DNA from: an uncultured Lachnospiraceae bacterium
GTDB taxonomy: Bacteria > Bacillota_A > Clostridia > Lachnospirales > Lachnospiraceae
Direction of reading: 5' to 3'
DNA length: 12,225 nt
Assembly (NCBI GenBank): GCA_910585355.1
Contig: CAJUDN010000060.1
Coordinates: 4,462 to 16,686 of the forward strand
Within the stretch, counting starts at the first letter, position 1. Each line of letters begins with the position of its first letter. Below, piece by piece: positions 1-7,249 of the stretch. Position numbers and translations under genes: made by a program. The notes beneath the pieces are model-generated. The model ran no database searches. It saw nothing but the letters and a program-made list of their open reading frames with translations, and had not been told where the DNA came from.

Positions 1-55
1 ATTTATTCCATAGGGCGAAGCCCGTGAGCGAGAAGGAGCGAAGCGGATTCGAGCG
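1..55. repeat. 55-bp direct repeat, copy 1
   Basis: The 55 bases here recur without a mismatch at 117-171, so the offset is 116 bp. The unit contains a small hairpin, GGGC-GAA-GCCC at 13-23, followed by purine-rich GAGCGA/GAGCGAAGC runs. It begins at the window edge and may extend further left. The 61 bases between the copies are GC-rich and include a GCGGCCGC palindrome at 62-69. The sequence looks like the intergenic repeats common in Lachnospiraceae genomes (from memory, not searched). No convincing gene lies in it on either strand. Confidence 0.85.
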
Positions 56-116
56 CGCACTGCGGCCGCGAAGCAAAAAGCTGCGTCGAGCGTGCCCATA
101 AGCAGCTATCTGTTGG

Positions 117-171
117 ATTTATTCCATAGGGCGAAGCCCGTGAGCGAGAAGGAGCGAAGCGGATTCGAGCG
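117..171. repeat. 55-bp direct repeat, copy 2
   Basis: Perfect second copy of the sequence at 1-55, ending 31 bp before the start codon of the MBL-fold gene. A reading frame open from a GTG at 92 runs through this copy into that gene. The repeat-encoded part is not expected to be translated, because the gene has its own ribosome binding site just downstream. No promoter was recognised between the repeat and the gene. Confidence 0.85.
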
Positions 172-202
172 AAATGCAGAAACATGTTTTAAGGAGGACA
201 TC

Positions 203-913
203 ATGAAAATCATATACATTCATCACAGCGCCTTTTATGTGGAGACAGAATCTGCCTGCCTTTTATTCGATTATTTTAAGGGAGCTCTGCCGGTAATTCC
301 AGATAACAAGCCGCTTTATATATTTGCCAGCCATCGCCATCCGGACCATTTTGCCCCTGTTATTTTCGAGGTGGCAGCGGCCCATTCTGACAAAAAGCTT
401 ATTTTATCTTCGGATATCTGGAGGAAGCGGGTTCCGGCGGAACAGAAGGAAAATACCGTCTTTTTGGATCCGGGGAAAACATGGGAGGACGGACAGCTCA
501 TGGTGGAAACCTTCAAATCTACCGATGAAGGCGTGGCGTTCTGGTGCTATGTGGATGGATATGAGATTTATCATGCCGGAGACTTAAATCACTGGTACTG
601 GGATGGGGAAGACGACCAGTGGAATAAAGACATGACGGAAGCGTACCGGAAGGAAATAAAAAAGATGCATGGGCGGACGGCCGATGTGGCTTTTCTCCCC
701 CTGGACCCGAGACAGGAGCAGTATTTTTATCTGGGAATTGATGATTTTATGAAAGAAGCGGATGCAAAAAGAATCTTCCCCATGCACTTCTGGGAGAATT
801 ATACCATGGGGGCGAGGCTGAAGGAGCTGCCATGCTCCAGGTCTTACAGAGAAAAAATCGTCGAAATCAAATGGGAAGGGGAAACCTTTGAATATCAGAA
901 AGAGAGGGAATAG
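203..913 (+). CDS. MBL-fold metallo-hydrolase
   Basis: Predicted 236-residue cytoplasmic hydrolase of the metallo-beta-lactamase fold; its substrate cannot be read from the sequence. The metal-binding motif HxHxDH is visible as H44-R-H46-P-D48-H49. A later HAGDLN segment supplies the bridging Asp (D127), and FPMHFW near residue 195 supplies the last His. No signal peptide or membrane segment is seen. The ATG at 203 was chosen because AAGGAGG (191-197) sits just upstream; the frame extends to a GTG at 92, but that part lies in repeat DNA. It is the first gene of a four-gene operon: the glyoxalase-like gene starts two bases after its stop. The size and motifs resemble the small UlaG/YtkL-like MBL proteins. 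The family call is safe, the function unknown. Confidence 0.88.
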   Translation: MKIIYIHHSAFYVETESACLLFDYFKGALPVIPDNKPLYIFASHRHPDHFAPVIFEVAAAHSDKKLILSSDIWRKRVPAEQKENTVFLDPGKTWEDGQLMVETFKSTDEGVAFWCYVDGYEIYHAGDLNHWYWDGEDDQWNKDMTEAYRKEIKKMHGRTADVAFLPLDPRQEQYFYLGIDDFMKEADAKRIFPMHFWENYTMGARLKELPCSRSYREKIVEIKWEGETFEYQKERE

Positions 914-915
914 TG

Positions 916-1290
916 ATGAAATTTCAGTTTGCACACAACAATTTTAATGTTATGAACTTGGAAAAGTCCTTAAAATTTTATGAAGAGGCCCTGGGGCTTA
1001 GGGAGGTGCGCCGTAAAGAGGCAGAAGACGGAAGCTTTATTATTGTTTATCTTGGGGATGGTGAGACACCTCACAAGCTGGAGCTCACATGGCTTCGCGA
1101 CTGGGAAAAGGACCATTACGATCTGGGCGACAATGAGTTCCATCTGGCATTTACTGTGGACGATTTTGAGGCCGCCCATGCAAAGCATAAGGAGATGGGA
1201 TGCATCTGCTTTGAAAACGAAAAAATGGGAATCTACTTTATTACAGATCCTGATGATTACTGGCTGGAGATTGTTCCGGTAAGAAAATAA
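916..1290 (+). CDS. VOC-family protein, glyoxalase I-like
   Basis: A 124-residue protein with two beta-alpha-beta-beta-beta units of the vicinal oxygen chelate fold. All four metal ligands expected of lactoylglutathione lyase (GloA) are at matching places: H7 (FAHNN), E56 (KLELTW), H76 (EFHLAF) and E118 (WLEIVP), against H5/E56/H74/E122 in E. coli GloA. The length (about 125-135 in the family) also fits. It probably detoxifies methylglyoxal or a related 2-oxoaldehyde thiol adduct. Clostridia usually lack glutathione, so another thiol may be the cosubstrate (inference). The start could be the GTG at 913, which overlaps the preceding stop by one base; the ATG at 916 is better placed behind GAGAGGGA (902-909). 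It is the second gene of the operon and immediately follows the MBL-fold gene. Confidence 0.87.
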   Translation: MKFQFAHNNFNVMNLEKSLKFYEEALGLREVRRKEAEDGSFIIVYLGDGETPHKLELTWLRDWEKDHYDLGDNEFHLAFTVDDFEAAHAKHKEMGCICFENEKMGIYFITDPDDYWLEIVPVRK

Positions 1291-1317
1291 ACAGTCTGAC
1301 AGGGGGTAAATCAGAAT

Positions 1318-2550
1318 ATGAAACATCCAGTGGAAGATATCGAGTATGCGGAGTATTTATTTGACCGGTTTTACAGTATAGGAAGCACGGAAAACGGTGG
1401 TGTTACGAGACTTGGCTACACAGAGGTGGAGGACGAAATGCATAAAACCTTTGTGGAGCTGGGGGCAGAAAAGGGCTATAAGAGCTATGCCGATGAGGTG
1501 GGAAATACCTATCTTTATAACGAGAACTGCAAGCAAGATGAAGATGGAGAGTATTATCTGATCGGCTCCCATCTTGATTCTGTGGTGGAAGGCGGCCGTT
1601 ACGACGGCGTCAGCGGAATTATCACGGGTCTTTTGCTGCTGGAATGGGCAAGGCGGGACGGCCTTTCCATTCCTGTCCGCGTGGGAGCCATGCGCTGTGA
1701 AGAGTCAAGTAATTTCGGCCGCAGCACCATAGGCAGCGGGCTCATAACAAAAGAGGTTTATAAACATGATATCGGCGAGGCCATGAACCGGGAGGGCGTG
1801 ACTCTGCGGGAGGTCTTTAAGGAACGGGGATATAGTCTGGAACCCCGGAGAATTCAGGGTGTGAAGGAATATATTGAACTCCACATCGAGCAGGGAAAAG
1901 TTCTGGAGGAGTACGAGGACACGGTGGGAATTGTCCAGACCATCGCAGGCCCCAGGAGATTTTTGGTTCATATTAAAGGAAATGCAGAGCATTCCGGCGC
2001 CACACCCATGGGAATGCGGACGGACGCCCTCTGTGCGGCTGCAGAGATTATTCTGGAGGTGGAAGAAATCGGGAAATCCGAGTCTCTGTACCAGTCAGTG
2101 GCCACAGTCGGTACCGTCAAGGTAGGCCCCAACGCCCTCAACGTGATTCCTGGAGAGGTCACGTTGGGCGTGGATATGAGAGGAATTGACTCCAGCAGTC
2201 TGGACCGTATGGAAACACGGCTAAAATCTGCCTGCAAAAAGATATGTGAAAAGAGGAAGGTAAAATATTACCGGGAAAAGACTTCGGATATTCCGCCTAT
2301 CGGCATGTCCGCGGATCTGCAGCAGAAACTTCTGGCAGCGGCCAAAAAGCTGAGAATCCCTCACCGCTCCATGATCAGCGGCGCCGGACATGACGCCATG
2401 TCTTTTGCCAATATCTGCGAGACGGCCATGGTTTTCATTCCCTGTGCCAAAGGAATCAGCCATAATAAAAAGGAGTTTGCCACCATTGAGTCCATCTGCG
2501 ATGGCGCAAAGGTGATTTACGAACACTTCAAGGAGGAAATGGAAGAATGA
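1318..2550 (+). CDS. M20-family amidohydrolase (N-carbamoyl-L-amino acid hydrolase / allantoate amidohydrolase type)
   Basis: A 410-residue Zn/Mn-dependent amidase of the AllC/hydantoin-carbamoylase branch of peptidase family M20. These enzymes hydrolyse ureido groups, releasing ammonia and CO2 from N-carbamoyl amino acids, or from allantoate. Visible motifs: GSHLDSV (H85), GGRYDG (D96), RCEESSNFG (E128/E129), ELHIEQG (H189) and SHNKKEF (H382) as the metal set. GNAEHSG (H225) and GAGHDA (H358) are typical of the dimerisation and substrate regions. The length is normal. AGGGGGT at 1301-1307 precedes the ATG by 10 bases. Its last four bases overlap the dihydroorotase start (ATGA), so the two are probably translationally coupled. 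This suggests a pyrimidine-related substrate such as N-carbamoyl-L-aspartate (inference). Allantoate and beta-ureidopropionate remain alternatives. Confidence 0.88.
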   Translation: MKHPVEDIEYAEYLFDRFYSIGSTENGGVTRLGYTEVEDEMHKTFVELGAEKGYKSYADEVGNTYLYNENCKQDEDGEYYLIGSHLDSVVEGGRYDGVSGIITGLLLLEWARRDGLSIPVRVGAMRCEESSNFGRSTIGSGLITKEVYKHDIGEAMNREGVTLREVFKERGYSLEPRRIQGVKEYIELHIEQGKVLEEYEDTVGIVQTIAGPRRFLVHIKGNAEHSGATPMGMRTDALCAAAEIILEVEEIGKSESLYQSVATVGTVKVGPNALNVIPGEVTLGVDMRGIDSSSLDRMETRLKSACKKICEKRKVKYYREKTSDIPPIGMSADLQQKLLAAAKKLRIPHRSMISGAGHDAMSFANICETAMVFIPCAKGISHNKKEFATIESICDGAKVIYEHFKEEMEE

Positions 2551-3839
2551 TTTTAATAAAAGATGGACGAATTGTGGATCCCAAACGAGGTGTGGATGAT
2601 GTTCTGGACATTGTCATTGACGGCGGAAAGATTAAAAAAATTGGCAAGTATCAGAGAAGCGACGAGTATGAGAGGATCATCGAGGCCCGGGGATTTGTAG
2701 TTGGCCCGGGGTTGATTGATGTTCATGTACATTTCCGCGATCCGGGACTTACATATAAGGAAGATATTCAGACAGGAGCCGCCGCCGCGAAAAAAGGCGG
2801 ATTTACCACAGTGGTGACCATGGCCAATACAAAGCCTCCGGTGGACAGCGTGGAGACGGTGAAATATATTCTGGAAGAAGGGAAGAAAACGGGAATCCAT
2901 GTACTTCCGGCCGCCTGCATTTCCGTGGGGATGAAGGGCCAGGAGCTGACAGATATGGAGGCGCTTCTGGCAGCGGGCGCCGTGGGTTTTACAGATGACG
3001 GAATCCCGTTGATGGATCAGAAACTGGTTTGGCAGGCCATGTTAAAAGCAAAGGAGCTGAATGTTCCTTTGAGCTTTCATGAGGAGGACCCGGCTTTCAT
3101 CACAGAAAACGGAATCAACGCGGGAGAATCCGCAAAGAAGCTGGGGATTACCGGCTCTCCGGCGCTGGCTGAGGACGCTCTGGTGGCCCGCGACTGTATG
3201 CTGGCATTACATACAGGCGCTTCCATAAACATTCAGCATATCAGTTCCGCAAACTCCGTAAAGATGGTAAAGCTTGCCAAGGAGCTGGGAGCCGATGTGA
3301 CGGCGGAAGTAACCCCTCACCACTTCTCCCTGGATGAAAGCGCCGTTTTGGAACATGGCGCTATGGCGAAGATGAATCCGCCATTACGTACCGTCCAGGA
3401 CAGATACGAAATTATTGAAGGAATTAAGGACGGTTCCATCGACATGATCGCCACAGATCATGCGCCTCACAGTGCAGAGGAAAAGGCTGTGGAACCCATG
3501 TGGAAAGCCCCCAGCGGCATTATCGGCCTGGAGACTGCCCTTGCTCTGGCCGTGACAAAGCTGGTGCGAAAAGGGCACCTTACCATGGTCCAGTTAATGG
3601 AGAAAATGAGCCTGAATCCCGCAAAGCTGTACCATTTCGATAAGGGCTGCATTGAAGAGGGGGCAGACGCGGATCTGGTGATCTTTGATGAGAATGAGAG
3701 CTGGGTTGTGACCGAAGAGGAAATTGCATCCAAAGCGCATAATACTCCGTTTGTTGGAACAAAACTGTATGGACGTGTAAAATATACGATCTGCGGCGGA
3801 GAAATCGTATACGAGGACCAACGGCATACGGCCGTTTAA
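2547..3839 (+). CDS. pyrC: Dihydroorotase, class I
   Basis: A 430-residue zinc amidohydrolase that interconverts N-carbamoyl-L-aspartate and L-dihydroorotate, the third step of UMP synthesis. The hallmark DVHVHFRDPG gives H60, H62 and the carboxylate-binding R64. MANTKPP contributes N94. D150/D151 in GFTDDG is the bridging Asp of class I enzymes, which lack a carboxylated lysine. H178 (SFHEED), H231 (IQHISS) and D304 (ATDHAPH) complete the metal and catalytic set at the same numbers known from Bacillus enzymes. The ATG overlaps the stop region of the amidohydrolase gene by 4 bases, with AAGGAGG just upstream (2530-2536). The HFRDPG motif argues against allantoinase or dihydropyrimidinase. No other pyr genes are in the window, so whether its role is biosynthetic or catabolic is open. 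Confidence 0.93.
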   Translation: MILIKDGRIVDPKRGVDDVLDIVIDGGKIKKIGKYQRSDEYERIIEARGFVVGPGLIDVHVHFRDPGLTYKEDIQTGAAAAKKGGFTTVVTMANTKPPVDSVETVKYILEEGKKTGIHVLPAACISVGMKGQELTDMEALLAAGAVGFTDDGIPLMDQKLVWQAMLKAKELNVPLSFHEEDPAFITENGINAGESAKKLGITGSPALAEDALVARDCMLALHTGASINIQHISSANSVKMVKLAKELGADVTAEVTPHHFSLDESAVLEHGAMAKMNPPLRTVQDRYEIIEGIKDGSIDMIATDHAPHSAEEKAVEPMWKAPSGIIGLETALALAVTKLVRKGHLTMVQLMEKMSLNPAKLYHFDKGCIEEGADADLVIFDENESWVVTEEEIASKAHNTPFVGTKLYGRVKYTICGGEIVYEDQRHTAV

Positions 3840-3928
3840 AGTGGCTTTGCGATTCCCAGGCGCCAGTGATGCCTGTCAGGGACTAACCGAAATGGAATGT
3901 AGAGAGCGTCAAAGATTTAACCGGCCTA

Positions 3929-3957
3929 TTGACAAATTAAAAAAAACTATATATAAT
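3929..3957 (+). promoter_or_regulatory. Consensus sigma-A promoter for the PucR-type regulator gene
   Basis: TTGACA (3929-3934), a 17-bp spacer and TATAAT (3952-3957) match the consensus at all twelve positions. Transcription should start near 3964, giving a leader of about 38 bases before the ATG at 4002. The 89 bases between the dihydroorotase stop and this promoter show no convincing terminator. Confidence 0.85.
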
Positions 3958-4001
3958 AGGGCTTTCTTATTGTAGGAATCGTTTTGAGGGGTGAATATTT
4001 T

Positions 4002-4826
4002 ATGAATAAAAACACAACGGATATCACATTATCGGCTTATTTTAACGACATTGTAATTGGCTATTATGAGGATGAGGAGCTGGTGAAGCAATTTGGAAGG
4101 CAGCTTGGATTTGACGTGGATATGGATATGTTCATGGCAGTATCCCTTCAGTACCCGTCTGATATGAATGTAAAGGCAGAGGACAGGGAAAAACTGACGA
4201 AGGCAGCCGAAGCTGTAATCGGACTTTCTGAAATCAACAGAAAGGTTGGCGGTAAACAGATTATTACCTGTGATTCCGGTGTATGTGTAATTCTGGTTAC
4301 CCACGATAAGGTGGAAATGCGGGAGATCCTGGCTCATGTGAAAGAAACTGCGCTTCAGGAAGTGGAAAAGATTCATGCAGACAGAAAAATCCGTGTCGGT
4401 ATCGGTACCATTGAAGGCGGAATCAAAGGGATCAAGCACACCTACAACAATGCACAGGATGCAGTAAAGGCCGGAGAAATTTTCAAGAAAGACCGTGTGA
4501 TTTTGGAATACATGGGTATGGAAATTTACAGCAGCATCAATCAGATGGTCGTGAATTTCGGAGACCGGCTGACCAGAACCGTTTTAAGGCAGCTTGGCGA
4601 GACGGAAAAGCGTGTTCTTTCTAAATATTATAAATGTAAAGAGGACATTGCCCTTACCGCGGAAAAGCTTGGAATGACCGAAGACGAGGTGAAAAACAGT
4701 TTGACTCAGGTTAAGATCAACACAGGCCTGGACGTGAATGATACAGAGGATAATTTCAAGCTCCATTTTATTACAATCGCAAAGAAAGTATTGGAGAACG
4801 ACGAGAGGATCAGGAAAAATCGTTAA
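4002..4826 (+). CDS. PucR/CdaR-type transcriptional regulator
   Basis: A 274-residue protein. Residues about 45-170 resemble the degenerate GGDEF-like domain of CdaR/PucR regulators; the stretch VGIGTIEGG-IKGIKHTYNNAQDA at 132-154 is typical. Residues about 200-262 form the C-terminal PucR-type helix-turn-helix: DIALTAEKLGMTEDEVKNSL, then TGLDVNDTEDNFKLHF. The usual N-terminal sensory domain (PucR, GAF or sugar-diacid type) is missing, so the ligand cannot be guessed. The ATG at 4002 is chosen because GAGGGG (3986-3991) lies 10 bases upstream; a TTG at 3984 overlaps that site and is unlikely. It has its own perfect promoter and a strong terminator, so it is probably monocistronic. Some relatives control purine or ureide catabolism, and the amidohydrolase operon lies just upstream, but a link is only a guess. 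Confidence 0.75.
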   Translation: MNKNTTDITLSAYFNDIVIGYYEDEELVKQFGRQLGFDVDMDMFMAVSLQYPSDMNVKAEDREKLTKAAEAVIGLSEINRKVGGKQIITCDSGVCVILVTHDKVEMREILAHVKETALQEVEKIHADRKIRVGIGTIEGGIKGIKHTYNNAQDAVKAGEIFKKDRVILEYMGMEIYSSINQMVVNFGDRLTRTVLRQLGETEKRVLSKYYKCKEDIALTAEKLGMTEDEVKNSLTQVKINTGLDVNDTEDNFKLHFITIAKKVLENDERIRKNR

Positions 4827-4913
4827 AAAGCGCTTTGGCCCCATTATGACATTGGCTCTTGGTCGACCAGCAGGGCGATTAAACGGCGAGTAAACAGTAA
4901 TAAACGTATCCCA

Positions 4914-4941
4914 GTGCCGCAGAGAAATCTGCGGCACTTTT
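4914..4941 (+). terminator. Intrinsic terminator after the regulator gene
   Basis: A perfect 10-bp stem, GTGCCGCAGA (4914-4923) with TCTGCGGCAC (4928-4937), is closed by a GAAA tetraloop and followed by TTTT. It lies 88 bases after the regulator's stop codon. Confidence 0.93.
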
Positions 4942-4966
4942 CAAATGGAGTCTTTTATGGTATGAT
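4938..4966 (+). promoter_or_regulatory. Candidate malQ promoter
   Basis: TTTTCA (4938-4943), a 17-bp spacer and TATGAT (4961-4966). The -35 matches consensus at 4 of 6 positions and the -10 at 5 of 6. The -35 box shares its bases with the T-tract of the upstream terminator. The start would be near 4973, about 60 bases before malQ. Confidence 0.45.
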
Positions 4967-5034
4967 AAAGAAAATCTATGTAACTGTGAGTATACGGGAC
5001 AGTTACGAATTTGCATACGAAAGGACTGGATAGT

Positions 5035-6534
5035 ATGAAAACCATGTTAGAACGCGGTGCCGGAATTTTGATGCCGGTTTCCAGCCTGCCGTCTCCTTAC
5101 GGTATCGGTACTTTTGGGAAAGCAGCTTATGATTTTGTGGATTTTTTAAAACAGGCCCGTCAGAAATACTGGCAGGTGCTTCCGGTTGGCCCCACCAGCC
5201 AGGGGGACAGCCCTTATCAGTCTTTTTCTGCCTTTGCAGGGAATCCATATTTTATTGATCTGGACATTCTTGTGCGGGAAGAGCTTTTAACCCGGGAGGA
5301 GATTAACGCCTGTTACTGGGGGGAAGACGAGACGCAGGTTGCCTATGATGCGGTGTTCTGGTATCGTTTCCCGCTCTTAAAAAAGGCATATGCCCGCAGC
5401 GAATTTAAAGAGGAAGAGGGATACGAAAAGTTCTGCATGGAGAGCTGGTACTGGCTCAACGACTATGCATTATATATGGCTTTAAAAATCCATTTTGAAA
5501 ACGAGGAGTGGCTGGCATGGCCGGAGGATATCCGTTTTAGAAAGAAAGAGGCAATGGAAAAATATAAGGAGGAGCTAAAAGACGAAATTGAATTTTGGAA
5601 ATTCCTCCAGTATAAATTTTTCCAACAGTGGAAGAAGCTGCGGGCTTATGCCAATGAACAGGGAATTTCCATTATCGGAGATATTCCCATTTATGTGGCG
5701 CTGGATAGTTCAGATGTATGGACGCATCCGGAGCTGTTTCTCCTTGATGAGGAAAATTTGACGCCCATTAAAGTGGCCGGTGTGCCGCCAGATGCTTTCA
5801 GCGAGACCGGACAGCTTTGGGGGAACCCCTTATACCGTTGGGATATGCAGGAAAAAACGGATTTTGCCTGGTGGAAGGAACGCATGAAGGCCTCCGCGAG
5901 GCTATATGACGTGGTCCGCATCGATCATTTCATTGGTGTAGTTCAGTATTATACAATTCCGGCCGGAGCCGAGGACGGAAAAATCGGCGAGTGGATGAAG
6001 GGACCGGGAAAGAAGCTTACGGATGCGATTGATATGGTTGTTGGCGATACAAAGATTATTGCCGAGGACTTGGGAATCGCTGTTCCGGAGGTGAAAAAGC
6101 TCCTGGAGGACACAGGATATCCGGGAATGAAAATCATTGAATTTGCCTTCAGCGGCGACCGTTTTAACGAGCATCTTCCCCATATGTATTCTCCCAATAC
6201 CGTGGTTTATGGCGGGACCCATGATAACGAGACGCTGGTGGGTTATTTCAAACCGGAAGCCCGTCAGTGGTGGGAGCTTCAGTATATTGCCGACTATATG
6301 GGAGTTGCCCATCAGCATGAAATCGTGGACCGTGTCATGTTTACTTCCTATGCTTCGGTGGCCAGTGTGGTGATTTTCCAGGCCCAGGATGTTTTAAAGC
6401 TGGATAACTGGGCCAGAATGAACACACCGGGAACCGTTGGGAAAAACTGGCGCTGGAGAATGAGGCCAGGTGAGCTGAACAAAGGCCATGCAGAACATCT
6501 GGCGTGGCTGGTTGATATTTTTGGAAGATTTTAG
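5035..6534 (+). CDS. malQ: 4-alpha-glucanotransferase (amylomaltase), GH77
   Basis: A 499-residue cytoplasmic enzyme that transfers alpha-1,4-glucan segments between maltodextrins, in maltose or glycogen metabolism. The N-terminus GILMPVSSLPSPYGIGTFG is diagnostic. The catalytic triad is visible: nucleophile D297 (VRIDHF), acid/base E344 (IIAEDLG) and D397 (GGTHDNET). The substrate loop GVPPDAFSETGQLWGNP is at 249-265. The length is that of the short bacterial amylomaltases. The ATG at 5035 is preferred, with AAGGA at 5021-5025; the frame opens from a TTG at 5011 without a good ribosome site. No other glycogen or maltose genes flank it, so it seems to stand alone between the terminator at 4914 and the cold-shock gene promoter. 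Confidence 0.96.
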   Translation: MKTMLERGAGILMPVSSLPSPYGIGTFGKAAYDFVDFLKQARQKYWQVLPVGPTSQGDSPYQSFSAFAGNPYFIDLDILVREELLTREEINACYWGEDETQVAYDAVFWYRFPLLKKAYARSEFKEEEGYEKFCMESWYWLNDYALYMALKIHFENEEWLAWPEDIRFRKKEAMEKYKEELKDEIEFWKFLQYKFFQQWKKLRAYANEQGISIIGDIPIYVALDSSDVWTHPELFLLDEENLTPIKVAGVPPDAFSETGQLWGNPLYRWDMQEKTDFAWWKERMKASARLYDVVRIDHFIGVVQYYTIPAGAEDGKIGEWMKGPGKKLTDAIDMVVGDTKIIAEDLGIAVPEVKKLLEDTGYPGMKIIEFAFSGDRFNEHLPHMYSPNTVVYGGTHDNETLVGYFKPEARQWWELQYIADYMGVAHQHEIVDRVMFTSYASVASVVIFQAQDVLKLDNWARMNTPGTVGKNWRWRMRPGELNKGHAEHLAWLVDIFGRF

Positions 6535-6546
6535 AAAAAATTACGA

Positions 6547-6575
6547 TTGACATGCAGAGAAAAGTGTGATATTGT
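6547..6575 (+). promoter_or_regulatory. Candidate cold-shock gene promoter
   Basis: A perfect TTGACA (6547-6552), a 17-bp spacer and TATTGT (6570-6575), the latter matching consensus at 4 of 6. Initiation near 6582 would give a leader of about 168 bases, similar in length to the long cold-inducible leader of E. coli cspA. It begins only 12 bases after the malQ stop. Confidence 0.6.
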
Positions 6576-6599
6576 TAAATCAATTCCGATGCACTATTG

Positions 6600-6663
6600 A
6601 ACTCACATGCAATTTTGTAAGTCATTTGCACGCTAAAATGAATTACAAATTCATGTGAGTTTT
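6600..6663 (+). promoter_or_regulatory. Long leader hairpin upstream of the cold-shock gene
   Basis: AACTCACATG (6600-6609) pairs with CATGTGAGTT (6652-6661). The stem continues inward through AATTT, GTAA and TCATTT against AAATGA, TTAC and AAATT. The total is about 25 bp, with two single-base bulges and one mismatch, around an 8-base loop at 6628-6635. A short T run follows. It may be a malQ terminator, an attenuator, or a temperature-responsive leader element of the cold-shock mRNA; the sequence alone does not decide. Confidence 0.7.
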
Positions 6664-6749
6664 CTTGATAAAGGACCGACAGAGATGTAGGGGGATTTAT
6701 TGAAGGGCGGCAATGCGGAACAAAATATTTTTATTATGGAGGTACCAAA

Positions 6750-6962
6750 ATGAACAACGGTACAGTTAAGTGGTTTAATTCTGAAAAAGGTTACGGATTC
6801 ATTTCCAACGACAATGGCGGCGATGATGTGTTTGTACATTTCTCTGCAATCGTTGGCGAAGGCTTTAAGACTCTGGAAGAGGGCCAGAAGGTTACTTTCG
6901 ATACAGAGCAGGATCCGAAGAACAGCAAGAAACTTCGCGCTGTTAATGTAGTTAAGCTGTAA
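6750..6962 (+). CDS. cspA: Cold-shock protein (CSD family)
   Basis: A 70-residue single cold-shock domain, an OB-fold protein that binds single-stranded RNA and DNA and acts as an RNA chaperone. RNP1 is KGYGFI (13-18) and RNP2 is VFVHF (27-31). The opening GTVKWFN and the C-terminal RAVNVVKL are typical, and the length is standard. GGAGG (6738-6742) sits 7 bases before the ATG. It is monocistronic, with a long structured leader and a strong terminator 24 bases after the stop. Clostridia often have several such paralogues, so the symbol marks the family rather than a specific orthologue. Confidence 0.96.
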   Translation: MNNGTVKWFNSEKGYGFISNDNGGDDVFVHFSAIVGEGFKTLEEGQKVTFDTEQDPKNSKKLRAVNVVKL

Positions 6963-6986
6963 TCTTTAGACGAGGCAGAAGGAGAG

Positions 6987-7013
6987 GGCCGTCCCGTAAG
7001 GGGCGGCCTTTTT
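6987..7013 (+). terminator. Intrinsic terminator of the cold-shock gene
   Basis: A 9-bp stem, GGCCGTCCC (6987-6995) with GGGGCGGCC (7000-7008), has one G-U pair, a GTAA tetraloop and a following TTTTT (7009-7013). The roughly 190 bases after it, up to the ABC-F promoter, show no gene that I can support. Confidence 0.93.
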
Positions 7014-7207
7014 AAAACGGCGCGTAAACGCGGATACATTTCTCCACACTCCGTTTCGCTTCTTCCGAGACAAGCGCTGCTGGCGTGCAGGACCGCCACA
7101 GATGGTTTTCAACGGCTTTTTCCTTGTTGTATGAGACCATTTTGGGACTTATAAATCAGGGAAAATTCCCGAACGGCCTGAAAAACATAAAATATTTGGA
7201 AAAAACC

Positions 7208-7236
7208 TTGCAAAATCAAGGAATTCCTAATAGAAT
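7208..7236 (+). promoter_or_regulatory. Candidate promoter of the ABC-F gene
   Basis: TTGCAA (7208-7213), a 17-bp spacer and TAGAAT (7231-7236), matching consensus at 4 of 6 and 5 of 6. Transcription would start near 7243, giving a leader of about 56 bases that includes the hairpin at 7252-7276. Confidence 0.55.
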
Positions 7237-7249
7237 AAGAGCGTAACTG

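Noticed and set aside
92..202. N-terminal extension of the MBL-fold protein from a GTG at 92
   Set aside because: This part is translated from repeat DNA, and the ATG at 203 has its own AAGGAGG site and begins the conserved fold.
4860..4869. 10-bp palindrome TGGTCGACCA between the regulator gene and its terminator
   Set aside because: Too short and isolated, inside a transcribed 3' region; nothing else supports an operator.
6791..7099. Minus-strand 102-residue frame over the cold-shock gene and its terminator
   Set aside because: It overlaps a certain gene and its terminator on the other strand, has no ribosome site and resembles no family I know.
7158..7230. Small inverted repeats GGGAAAATTCCC, CCTTG/CAAGG and AGGAATTCCT upstream of the ABC-F gene
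   Set aside because: Short AT-rich palindromes expected by chance; no repeated half-site spacing to suggest an operator or riboswitch.
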